Shown here: positions 1-5,980 of the stretch, piece by piece
How positions within the stretch are numbered: position 1 is the first letter of the stretch
Layout of the letters: each line of letters starts with the position of its first letter
Origin: Candidatus Aegiribacteria sp.
GTDB taxonomy: Bacteria; Fermentibacterota; Fermentibacteria; Fermentibacterales; Fermentibacteraceae
Direction: 5' to 3'
Length of the DNA stretch: 6,994 nt
NCBI GenBank assembly: GCA_021107345.1
Contig: JAIOSX010000136.1
Location: 1-6,994 of the forward strand
Made by a program: the position numbers and the translations under genes
The notes under the pieces: model-generated
Databases searched by the model: none
Told to the model about the DNA's origin: nothing
The model's input: the letters and a program-made list of their open reading frames with translations, nothing else

Positions 1-757
1 CCCCGTCCTGATCCAGATCAACAGGGAACAGCTCCCAGCCATCCTTGCTGCTGCCGGAAACCACATGCTTCTCCCACATGGAATCAGGTGGAGTTGTGGA
101 ACTCTCCCACCAGGCGATCTGATAGGGGCTGGTTCCTGAAGGAGAAACAACCTCAAGTGTGTCATCGTTATTGATGTCAGCACAGCAGACAAATCCAGGT
201 TGTCCGTACTGGTCATCAACATAGAATCTTGTCCAGCTGTCTCCAACTTCATCATTGTTTCGCCACCACTCTACTCCTTTATTGGAGGAAGAGCTGTTTG
301 CTCCAGCCACATCCATATCACCGTCACCATCAAGGTCACCGGGGTAGGCACACCAGATCACAGGGTAATTATCGCTGACCATGTGAATATCCCATCCACT
401 CCCGCTGCCGTCGTTCTCAAACCAGGCTACATCATAATTGTCCGTAGACTGCGCCAGAACATCCACATCCCCATCACCGTCCATATCTGCCGGAAACGCG
501 TAATGACATCCGCCCAGACTTGAGTTAATCGTATGGCTGATTTTGGAAATACCCAGAAGCAGCTTACCGGTGCAGGCTGTCCATGAAGTCTGAGTCTGGC
601 TTGAGAAAGTGTTTAGCCAATAAGAACTAACAGGTCCCGGAACACCCGGCCCACCGGACCAGTCTGTCTGGAATGAAACTCCTGCGATAAGAACAGAACA
701 TGGGCATAGCAGTAACAATAATAGTACAACACTGTTAATCCTGAATACATTCTTCAT
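1..757 (-). CDS. Secreted FG-GAP/VCBS-like repeat protein, N-terminal part (C-terminus outside window)
   Basis: This is the first 252 codons of a minus-strand gene that runs off the left edge. The start is the ATG at 755-757, with AGGAG (766-770) 8 nt upstream. Residues 1-26 look like a Sec signal peptide: a short basic start (MKNVFR), then a six-leucine core, then LIAG as a possible cleavage site. Calcium-loop-like repeats follow at about residues 91-101 (DMDGDGDVDV), 141-151 (DLDGDGDMDV), 194-204 (DINNDDTLEV) and 247 onward (DLDQDG), with a period of 50-53 residues. Between them is a recurring strand motif of the AWFEN/EWWRN/AWWES type. This is the pattern of FG-GAP/VCBS repeat proteins, which fold as beta-propellers and are usually surface-exposed or secreted. 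The substrate or partner is unknown. A C-terminal sorting domain is possible but cannot be seen. Its own promoter (988-1016) and long leader are described separately. Confidence 0.88.
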   Translation of the reverse strand, partial: MKNVFRINSVVLLLLLLCPCSVLIAGVSFQTDWSGGPGVPGPVSSYWLNTFSSQTQTSWTACTGKLLLGISKISHTINSSLGGCHYAFPADMDGDGDVDVLAQSTDNYDVAWFENDGSGSGWDIHMVSDNYPVIWCAYPGDLDGDGDMDVAGANSSSSNKGVEWWRNNDEVGDSWTRFYVDDQYGQPGFVCCADINNDDTLEVVSPSGTSPYQIAWWESSTTPPDSMWEKHVVSGSSKDGWELFPVDLDQDG

Positions 758-765
758 TGTGCCGA

Positions 766-770
766 CTCCT
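766..770 (-). promoter_or_regulatory. Ribosome binding site of the FG-GAP-like gene
   Basis: AGGAG on the minus strand, 8 nt before the ATG at 757, fixes that start. It lies just downstream, in transcript sense, of the palindrome at 777-886, so folding of the palindrome could affect access to it (inference). Confidence 0.75.
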
Positions 771-776
771 AAGAAA

Positions 777-886
777 AAATAGGGACGGAGGGATTTTATT
801 CCAATATCGCAAATAATATGTACTTATGGTCTATGATGTAGTCATATTATTTCATGATCACAAATATAACCCCTCCGTTCCTATTT
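777..886. repeat. Nested palindromic element (16-bp inverted repeat enclosing a 10-bp one)
   Basis: The outer arms are 777-792 and 871-886. They are complementary over 16 bp with a single G·T-type mismatch (784/879); the core is AGGGACGGAGGG versus CCCTCCGTTCCT. Inside, 811-820 (AAATAATATG) and 843-852 (CATATTATTT) form a perfect 10-bp stem with a 22-nt loop. The element lies in the leader of the FG-GAP-like gene and ends 6 nt before its AGGAG. Read on the minus strand, the outer stem runs into a run of six T, like a terminator or attenuator. The compact size and GC-rich arm tips around an AT-rich centre also resemble REP/MITE-type elements. The sequence alone does not decide between these. 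No clear target-site duplication is visible. Confidence 0.7.
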
Positions 887-987
887 AATTCTTTATAACT
901 TCTCTTTTCTTTGTGCAGCTCTCTGGTTGTATACTCAATTTTACCTGCTTAATAATCTGATGTTGCTGTATTTCAGTATGCAAGTTC

Positions 988-1016
988 AGTTTAGCATAAA
1001 GGTGAGATGAAGTCAA
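988..1016 (-). promoter_or_regulatory. Sigma-70-type extended -10 promoter for the FG-GAP-like gene
   Basis: On the minus strand, TTGACT (1011-1016) is followed after exactly 17 nt by TAAACT (988-993), and TGC directly precedes the -10, making it an extended -10. Predicted transcription starts near 981, which gives a leader of roughly 220 nt before the ATG at 757. It is the best promoter match in the 758-1133 gap and is correctly oriented for that gene. It was assigned by eye. Confidence 0.6.
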
Positions 1017-1133
1017 GTGTAAATGCCCTGGTGTAAAAAACATCGTGATGTGTAAGCTATTTTAATAAATCTCAATGATTTATCAATGTAATATTCCACG
1101 TTGGTCTGACAAAATACATATCATATGAAAGCG

Positions 1134-1161
1134 AAAAACGGTGCTTAACAGCACCGCTTTT
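1134..1161 (-). terminator. Rho-independent terminator of the PpiD-like gene
   Basis: A perfect 7-bp stem, CGGTGCT (1139-1145) with AGCACCG (1150-1156), closes a 4-nt loop. On the minus strand it is followed by five T (complement of 1134-1138). It starts 27 nt past the stop codon of the PpiD-like gene. On the plus strand the stem is followed by CTTTT, so it could work in both directions, but no plus-strand gene ends here. Confidence 0.85.
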
Positions 1162-1188
1162 CACAGAATATTAGCGTTTATGTTCAGA

Positions 1189-3063
1189 TTATTCTTCCAG
1201 CTGTTCCTGCTTGGCTGCCAGGGAATCTTCAACTGCTTCGAGGTACTGTGACCATTCATCCCGCAGGTCATGGATATCGCTGTTTTCTCTCAGGTTCCTG
1301 ATGATATACTCAGATCCGAGCATCTCATGGCCAAACTGGGTGGAAATGTAAGTCAATGTCTGCATATTCTGGTCTTCTGCGGAGACCTGCCTTGAGAGTA
1401 TTTCAGCAATCACACAGCTTGTTCCGGTCATGAAAGGACCGATAACCTGGAATTCGGGGGTAATAAGTGCTGCTTCTGCGAATTCCTCCGAATAGAGAAT
1501 TCCTCCTGCGGCTTCAGGGTCCATTTGAGCATTAAGTCTTATCTGTGCCGCTGTAAATGAAGGAATCGAATGAACCTGAAGTGATTCACTGGAAGCGTAT
1601 GTTGACAGATTGATACCACTGCTGTGGATATCATTGATAATTTCCTGAGCTTTCGACCTTGCAGTTTCCCTTCTGAGGGTATACATGGCTGCTTCGTGCA
1701 AAAGTCCGGAATCAGCAGCTTCTTCGTACCCGGCAGTATCAGCAGGGAAGTACTCCAGCCTTCTTACCAATGTAAACGCGGGGTATCCTCCCAGGTAGGA
1801 AGGACTGAAGAATATCGGACCGAAGTCATCTCTCCAGAGCGTATCCGACGCGAACGTTACCAGCTCTTCGGAAATGATGCCTGCGAGAGGAGTGTCCTCC
1901 TCTACCAGCATTTCCCCGAAATCAACTATGACCAGGGAATCCGGGACATCGGGAATGCTTTCTGCGAGCATATCCTCCATGCCTGATTCCATGTCCCACA
2001 TTATTCTTCTTACAGTTGAATACTGGGGTAGAATAGGTATTTCCCACCTCTGCAGAAAGAGTGTGTCATCCTGAACTGATGCTGAATCAAGCGTAAACGT
2101 ATCAGTGGATTCGTTAAGGGAATCAAGAAGCAGGACATGATAGCTGTTTATGGATGGATTCCCCGAGTACATGGCGAGGAAAGGTTCTGTTCTTACTCCG
2201 GTTTCAATTTTGATGCTGTCTCCGAATACCCTTGCGATCTGAGACCTGGTGGCTACTATGCTTAACCCCTCGGTTGAATATATAAGGGAATCAATTCTGT
2301 CCATGGCGAATTCCAGATCGGTGTCCTCAGGCAGGATCTGAACAGTGATGTATCTGAGCAGGGACCCCGCAGGTTTGCTGAAGAATTCAGGCCTGCTCTC
2401 GTAAAATTCACTCAGGTAGGCTTCCTGGGGCAGGGCAGGTACAGTATCGATAACTATGTATCTGGCTGTAATCTGTCCCATGTTGTCAAGGATCAGATAA
2501 TCAACTTCCGCAAGGCTGGCCATACTGAACATTCCGGAAGCGAGAGGGAATCTCAGAGTGCTGGCGCTCATATAGGTCTGGTAGAGGTACTGCTGGTACG
2601 TTCCGGGTTGTTCCGATTTTATCATGTCGAGGTATTCCCTGGCCGTCATTTCACCCAGATTCTGCATGCCGATCTGCGCGATGAGCAATTCCTCGGCCTG
2701 ATTTACCGTAAAATCCTGCCAATTATGGTTTCTCAGATATATTCCCTGAAGCTTCTGGTCTATAAGACCCTGAAAGGCCTCCTCAGATATCTGAGTACTC
2801 ATGAGAATGAGCATGGATTCAGGATCAGGGTTGCCGCTCTGTTCAAGCATTGATCGGTACCGTTGGCTCCAGGATTGAAGAGCCTGCTGGTATTCGTCGG
2901 GTAGAATATCCTTGCCATCCACCGTCGCGACAGGGCGCTGGTAGGGATTTCTGGGTCTGGAATCTCCTTCTCCCATGCCCCATCTTAGAAAGATAAGGGC
3001 AACAAATATGACAATTGTAGCAATCAGGAATATCTTAGCATTATCTCTTAGCCAGGTTAACAT
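1189..3063 (-). CDS. PpiD/SurA-like membrane-anchored periplasmic folding factor
   Basis: The product is 624 residues from the chosen start, close to the size of E. coli PpiD. The ATG at 3061-3063 is preceded by GGGGG seven nt upstream and gives the typical PpiD beginning MLTWLRDNAK. An upstream in-frame ATG (3132) would add 23 residues without a ribosome site and would cross the promoter region. Residues 11-26 form one membrane segment with the rest outside the cytoplasm. Residues from about 44 on (PVATVDGKDILPDEYQQ) match the start of a SurA_N-type chaperone domain, which is alpha-helical to about 190. PpiD-family proteins help newly exported proteins fold at the Sec translocon. The middle lacks an obvious parvulin signature (no clear GGDLG motif). 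A C-terminal stretch (EEFAEAALITPEFQVIGPF) resembles the end of a parvulin domain, so chaperone activity without prolyl isomerase activity is possible. It is a single-gene unit, divergent from holA, with a clear terminator. Confidence 0.72.
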   Translation of the reverse strand: MLTWLRDNAKIFLIATIVIFVALIFLRWGMGEGDSRPRNPYQRPVATVDGKDILPDEYQQALQSWSQRYRSMLEQSGNPDPESMLILMSTQISEEAFQGLIDQKLQGIYLRNHNWQDFTVNQAEELLIAQIGMQNLGEMTAREYLDMIKSEQPGTYQQYLYQTYMSASTLRFPLASGMFSMASLAEVDYLILDNMGQITARYIVIDTVPALPQEAYLSEFYESRPEFFSKPAGSLLRYITVQILPEDTDLEFAMDRIDSLIYSTEGLSIVATRSQIARVFGDSIKIETGVRTEPFLAMYSGNPSINSYHVLLLDSLNESTDTFTLDSASVQDDTLFLQRWEIPILPQYSTVRRIMWDMESGMEDMLAESIPDVPDSLVIVDFGEMLVEEDTPLAGIISEELVTFASDTLWRDDFGPIFFSPSYLGGYPAFTLVRRLEYFPADTAGYEEAADSGLLHEAAMYTLRRETARSKAQEIINDIHSSGINLSTYASSESLQVHSIPSFTAAQIRLNAQMDPEAAGGILYSEEFAEAALITPEFQVIGPFMTGTSCVIAEILSRQVSAEDQNMQTLTYISTQFGHEMLGSEYIIRNLRENSDIHDLRDEWSQYLEAVEDSLAAKQEQLEE

Positions 3064-3103
3064 CTTTTTCCCCCGAAACTGGATTGGTTTTTTTAGAGAA
3101 GCA

Positions 3104-3132
3104 AAAATACACACCTTCAATGCATTATGCAA
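3104..3132 (-). promoter_or_regulatory. Candidate promoter of the PpiD-like gene
   Basis: On the minus strand, TTGCAT (3127-3132) is followed after 17 nt by TATTTT (3104-3109). The predicted start is near 3097, leaving a leader of about 34 nt before the ATG at 3063. The -35 is part of the palindrome TGCATtATGCA (3121-3131). Both hexamers are partial matches, so support is moderate. I see no comparably clear promoter for holA on the other strand. Confidence 0.4.
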
Positions 3133-3165
3133 GGTCTGTCAGATATCTTAAGGTATAAAGGCAAT

Positions 3166-4164
3166 ATGAAAATCAAAAAATACAGTGAGATGGAAAACAT
3201 GGTCAATAACGCTTCGGACGGAGCGATATTGGTGTCCGCTGGACCTGACCTTTACCAGTCGGGACGGCTTCAGAATACATTTGTTTACAGATTCAGGAAA
3301 TTACTGGATTATGAATTACTCCGATTTGAAGGTAATGAACTCAGTGAGGGCGACCTTAAAAGACATATCCTTGAGAATTCTCTTTTTTCAAAGGGTAAGC
3401 TGATAGTGATATCGAATGTTCACAAACTTGGGAAAGCAGCAGCATCTGAACTGCTTGATGCAATAGAAAAGGGGCTCAGCGATTCGGCAGTTTTCCTTTC
3501 ATCGGAAAAGGTTCCAAGAGAATCAGCGATACTGCGGAAACTGGAGAAGGCCGTACCTTTTTATATATGCTACGAACCTTTCGACAGGGATATGCCCGGC
3601 TGGGCGAAAAGACTGGCTTCCGAGGAGAATATCAGGCTGTCGAGGGATACTGTTCAGCTTCTGACAGAGTATTCGGGAAAGAATCTCCAAAGACTCTCGG
3701 ATGCCGTGACAAAACTTGCTTTGTACCATGGTTCTGGAGCCGAGATCGACAGGAACGGCATGATTGAAGTTATCTCAGGAAAGGGGGGGACAAATGTCTT
3801 CCACCTTGGGGATATGATTTTCTTCAACAGGAGGGGGGAAGCGGTGGATGCCGCATGGTCTCTTCTGCGGTACGGAGAGGAACCTCTAGGGATGATTGTC
3901 TACCTTTTCAATCTATGGCAGAAGGTCATCGGGGCAATGGAAATAGTTGAGGCAGGTGGAAGCAGTCAGGAAGTATCAGCGGAAACAGGAGCCAGGTATC
4001 CGCTTCTTGACAAGCTCATAAAATTCACAGGAACCGCCTGCAAGGTTAATACAGCCATCGCTGCAGAGGCGTTTGCGGAGGCTGACCATGGAGTAAAAAC
4101 AGGTGTTGATCACCTTCTGGTATTTACGAGGTTGATCTTCACCTTGACAAGCGGCCGTTTATAA
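3166..4164 (+). CDS. holA: DNA polymerase III, delta subunit
   Basis: The product is 332 residues, the usual length of the family. Delta is the clamp-loader subunit that opens the beta sliding clamp and loads it on DNA together with the tau/gamma and delta-prime subunits. Evidence in the sequence: the N-terminal strand with AILVSAGPDLYQ (about residues 20-31); the middle region ending in a helix with DAVTKLALYHG, matching the family's L..E..KLalY motif; NVFHLGDMIFF (210-220), matching the F.l.dai motif; LLRYGEEPLGMIVYLF, matching the Ll..GeeP..il motif; and DHGVKTG (307-313), the family's D..lKtg motif near the end. No Walker A motif is seen, as expected for delta. I chose ATG 3166, which has AAAGG 4 nt upstream. 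The in-frame ATG at 3127 would add 13 residues but has no ribosome site. It diverges from the PpiD-like gene. No terminator follows, so transcripts may read into the next gene. Confidence 0.9.
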   Translation: MKIKKYSEMENMVNNASDGAILVSAGPDLYQSGRLQNTFVYRFRKLLDYELLRFEGNELSEGDLKRHILENSLFSKGKLIVISNVHKLGKAAASELLDAIEKGLSDSAVFLSSEKVPRESAILRKLEKAVPFYICYEPFDRDMPGWAKRLASEENIRLSRDTVQLLTEYSGKNLQRLSDAVTKLALYHGSGAEIDRNGMIEVISGKGGTNVFHLGDMIFFNRRGEAVDAAWSLLRYGEEPLGMIVYLFNLWQKVIGAMEIVEAGGSSQEVSAETGARYPLLDKLIKFTGTACKVNTAIAAEAFAEADHGVKTGVDHLLVFTRLIFTLTSGRL

Positions 4165-4172
4165 ACGACAAT
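4144..4172 (+). promoter_or_regulatory. Promoter of the coiled-coil zinc-ribbon gene, overlapping the end of holA
   Basis: A consensus TTGACA (4144-4149) lies inside the last codons of holA and is followed after 17 nt by GACAAT (4167-4172), a 4/6 match to the -10. The predicted start is near 4179, giving a leader of about 52 nt. This would let the downstream gene be transcribed independently of holA. Confidence 0.55.
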
Positions 4173-4230
4173 TGAACTTGTATTAAATATTTATTGAAAA
4201 CCAATCGGTAATTTATCCGAGGAGGAGAGC

Positions 4231-4962
4231 ATGGCAGAAGTACTTGAAAAAAAGATTCTCGACCTGCTTGATCGCAGGGAAGAACTTGTCGGACGTCTGA
4301 ACAATCTGGAAACCATGAAACCGGATACAAATACCAGAGTGTACAAGAAAATCCGACAGGACTACAGTACCAAGCTTCAGGGGGTACTCGAGAAGATAAA
4401 CGAACAGCGGGGCTCTCTCGAAAAGAAGGCTAAGGAGCTTGCAGCTCAGATCGGTCAGAAGGAAACAACATTTACTGACCAGTCTGACCAGGTTGATGAG
4501 CTTCAGATCAGAGCAAAACTTGGAGAATTCAATAATGACAATGATGACTTCAAGAATGAACTCAACAAGTCGGAATCCGATCGTGATCAGACTTCAGGAG
4601 CGCTTGATAAACTTCGGAAGGAACTGAATGATCTGAACGGTGTGCTAAGTGATGTAGACCACGCGACCTCCGCCGGTGTTCCCGGTATGGATGCATCAAT
4701 TAAGCCCAAGAAGACCGGTGCCAAGGCTACAGAGGATATCATCGACATAGAAGATGACGAGTTGATAGAAGAAGTAAAAGCGGGCGAAGCCAAAGATATT
4801 GAGGACTCCTCAGGTGAATTAGATGAGAACAAGTGTCCCAGCTGCGGACATGTCAATCCACCTCATCTTGTGGTCTGTGAAGAGTGCAACGCTGAACTTG
4901 AAGATCTTAGCCAGGATCTGGACGACGAGTTCGACTTTGACGACATGGACGTTGATATCTGA
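4231..4962 (+). CDS. Unrecognised coiled-coil protein with C-terminal zinc ribbon and acidic tail
   Basis: I do not recognise this family. The start is well fixed: a strong GAGGAGGAG stretch lies directly upstream of the ATG. The 243-residue product has no signal peptide or membrane segment and is probably cytoplasmic. Residues 1-75 and 86-140 are rich in E, K, L and Q with heptad-like spacing, suggesting a long coiled coil with a break near the acidic, asparagine-rich NNDNDD (101-106). Residues 141-165 form a glycine/lysine-rich linker, followed by an acidic segment (168-200). Cys202, Cys205, Cys216 and Cys219 form a CPSC-x10-CEEC zinc ribbon. The tail (221-243) is almost entirely acidic (DDEFDFDDMD). 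The layout suggests an oligomeric scaffold or binding protein, with the ribbon perhaps contacting protein or nucleic acid; this is inference. It lies 66 nt after holA and has its own promoter candidate and terminator, so a link to replication is only positional. Confidence 0.85.
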   Translation: MAEVLEKKILDLLDRREELVGRLNNLETMKPDTNTRVYKKIRQDYSTKLQGVLEKINEQRGSLEKKAKELAAQIGQKETTFTDQSDQVDELQIRAKLGEFNNDNDDFKNELNKSESDRDQTSGALDKLRKELNDLNGVLSDVDHATSAGVPGMDASIKPKKTGAKATEDIIDIEDDELIEEVKAGEAKDIEDSSGELDENKCPSCGHVNPPHLVVCEECNAELEDLSQDLDDEFDFDDMDVDI

Positions 4963-4989
4963 CCTGCTGAATAATGAATCACAGAAGTG

Positions 4990-5020
4990 AGGCTGCCGGC
5001 GAGTTCGGCAGCCTTATTTC
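4990..5020 (+). terminator. Terminator between the convergent zinc-ribbon gene and asd
   Basis: A perfect 9-bp stem, AGGCTGCCG (4990-4998) with CGGCAGCCT (5006-5014), closes a 7-nt loop and is followed by TATTTC and, further on, a T6 run. It starts 28 nt after the stop of the plus-strand gene and touches the first base of the asd stop codon. On the minus strand the following T-tract is poor, so it serves best for the plus-strand gene, though the hairpin may also protect the asd transcript end. Confidence 0.78.
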
Positions 5021-5968
5021 ATATCTTTTTTCCTGAGGTACTCCTCAGCTATCTGTACTGCATTAAGAGCAGCGCCTTTCAGGAGATTGTCCGCAAGGAC
5101 CCAGAACTGAAGAACTGACGGGTCAGCTGGATTGTTGCGAATTCTGTCCACAACTACGGTGTCGGTGCCTTCCACATCAAGAGGTGAAGATCCGGATTCG
5201 GAAACGGCAACTCCCGGGGATTTTTCAAGTACTCTGGCAGCTTCATCGCAATGTACAGGATTATCGAATTTCACCACTACAGCTTCGGTGTGTCCCGTTC
5301 TGACCGGGACCCTTGCAGTAGAGGCAAATACCGGGAAATTTATTCCTATTATCTTGCAGGTCTCATTCATCAGCTTCATTTCTTCGCTGCAGTAACCGCC
5401 TGCATCAGGGGGGCCGATACTTGTGATGATATTCTCATGTATCCTGTCTGTTTCATTTACAGGTAAGGTTCCATCCTGCTGTTTCTGCAGCTCTTTAAGC
5501 GCCGGTGTTCCGGCACCCGAAACAGCCTGGTATGTGGCTACTGAAACCCATTTGATTCTTCCCAGCTGCAGAAGAGGGGCAAGAGCTACTACAAGCTGGA
5601 TGGTTGAGCAGTTGGGATTGGCAATGATATTTTCCTTTCCCGTAATCAGATTTCCGTTAACCTCAGGTACCGTCAGCAGAACATCCGGGTCCATCCTGTA
5701 TGCGGAAGAGTTATCGATTATCAGCGCCCCCGCTTCAATGCACATTGGTATCCATTTTTTTGTTATATTTGCAGAAGTGGCACCAAAGAGTATCATTCCC
5801 TTGGTGATTGCTTCCGGTCTTATTATTTCAACAGGGTAGTCCCTGTTTTTGTACCGGCTCTGAGGCAAAGGGATGAAATGAGTCAGAAGGAAAGGAGCGA
5901 TCCTGAAGCACTTTTATCATAGTTTCGCCAACGAGTCCCGTGGCCCCGACAACACCGCAAGTAATCAA
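5014..5968 (-). pseudogene. asd: Aspartate-semialdehyde dehydrogenase, frame broken near the N-terminus
   Basis: Asd reduces aspartyl phosphate to aspartate semialdehyde, the branch point to lysine/diaminopimelate, threonine and methionine. The gene begins at TTG 5966-5968, with GGAGG 7 nt upstream. The first frame encodes the NADP-binding start with GVVGATGLVG (5-14), then FPSDSFHPFASE (26-37), and stops at 5828. From about 5857 the family continues in the next frame with NRDYPVEI, DNSSAYRMDPDV, NPNCSTIQ (catalytic Cys), TYQAVSGAG, ARVPVRTGHTEAV (catalytic His) and DNLLKGAA, to the TAA at 5014. The conserved RSxGK segment expected after FASE is absent. Compared from memory with B. subtilis Asd, about 6 residues are missing, which together with the frame offset fits a 20-nt loss. 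The second frame alone (TTG at 5868, 284 residues) lacks the dinucleotide-binding start and should not be active. This may be a true mutation or an assembly error. Confidence 0.85.
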
Positions 5969-5980
5969 TGTTTTACCTCC

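Larger units (their letters stand above)
758..1188. other. Intergenic region without genes
   Basis: No ORF here has a credible start, ribosome site or recognisable protein. From right to left it holds the terminator of the PpiD-like gene (1134-1161), an AT-rich stretch with only a weak 7-bp hairpin (1065-1071 with 1077-1083), the promoter at 988-1016, the palindrome at 777-886 and the ribosome binding site at 766-770. The rest shows nothing I can interpret. Confidence 0.75.

Noticed and set aside
200..523. 107-codon plus-strand ORF
   Set aside because: It is antisense to the FG-GAP-like gene, whose signal peptide and calcium-loop repeats are clear. It has no ribosome site and no recognisable protein.
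1065..1083. Small AT-rich hairpin (7-bp stem) in the intergenic region
   Set aside because: It is short, AT-only apart from one pair, has no T-tract, and is likely in AT-rich sequence by chance.
1624..2074. Overlapping plus-strand ORFs within the PpiD-like gene
   Set aside because: These are antisense shadows of a well-supported long gene; the translated sequences show no domain.
3063..3132. Longer start for the PpiD-like protein (23 extra residues)
   Set aside because: There is no ribosome site at 3132, the extension covers the promoter candidate, and the start at 3063 gives the typical PpiD N-terminus with a good ribosome site.
5423..5839. 138-codon plus-strand ORF
   Set aside because: It is antisense to asd, in which the catalytic Cys and His motifs are obvious.
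5835..5860. Programmed ribosomal frameshift in asd at the CAAAAAC stretch
   Set aside because: The required shift is +1 (or -2), not the -1 such stretches favour, and the conserved residues missing at the junction point to a deletion instead.
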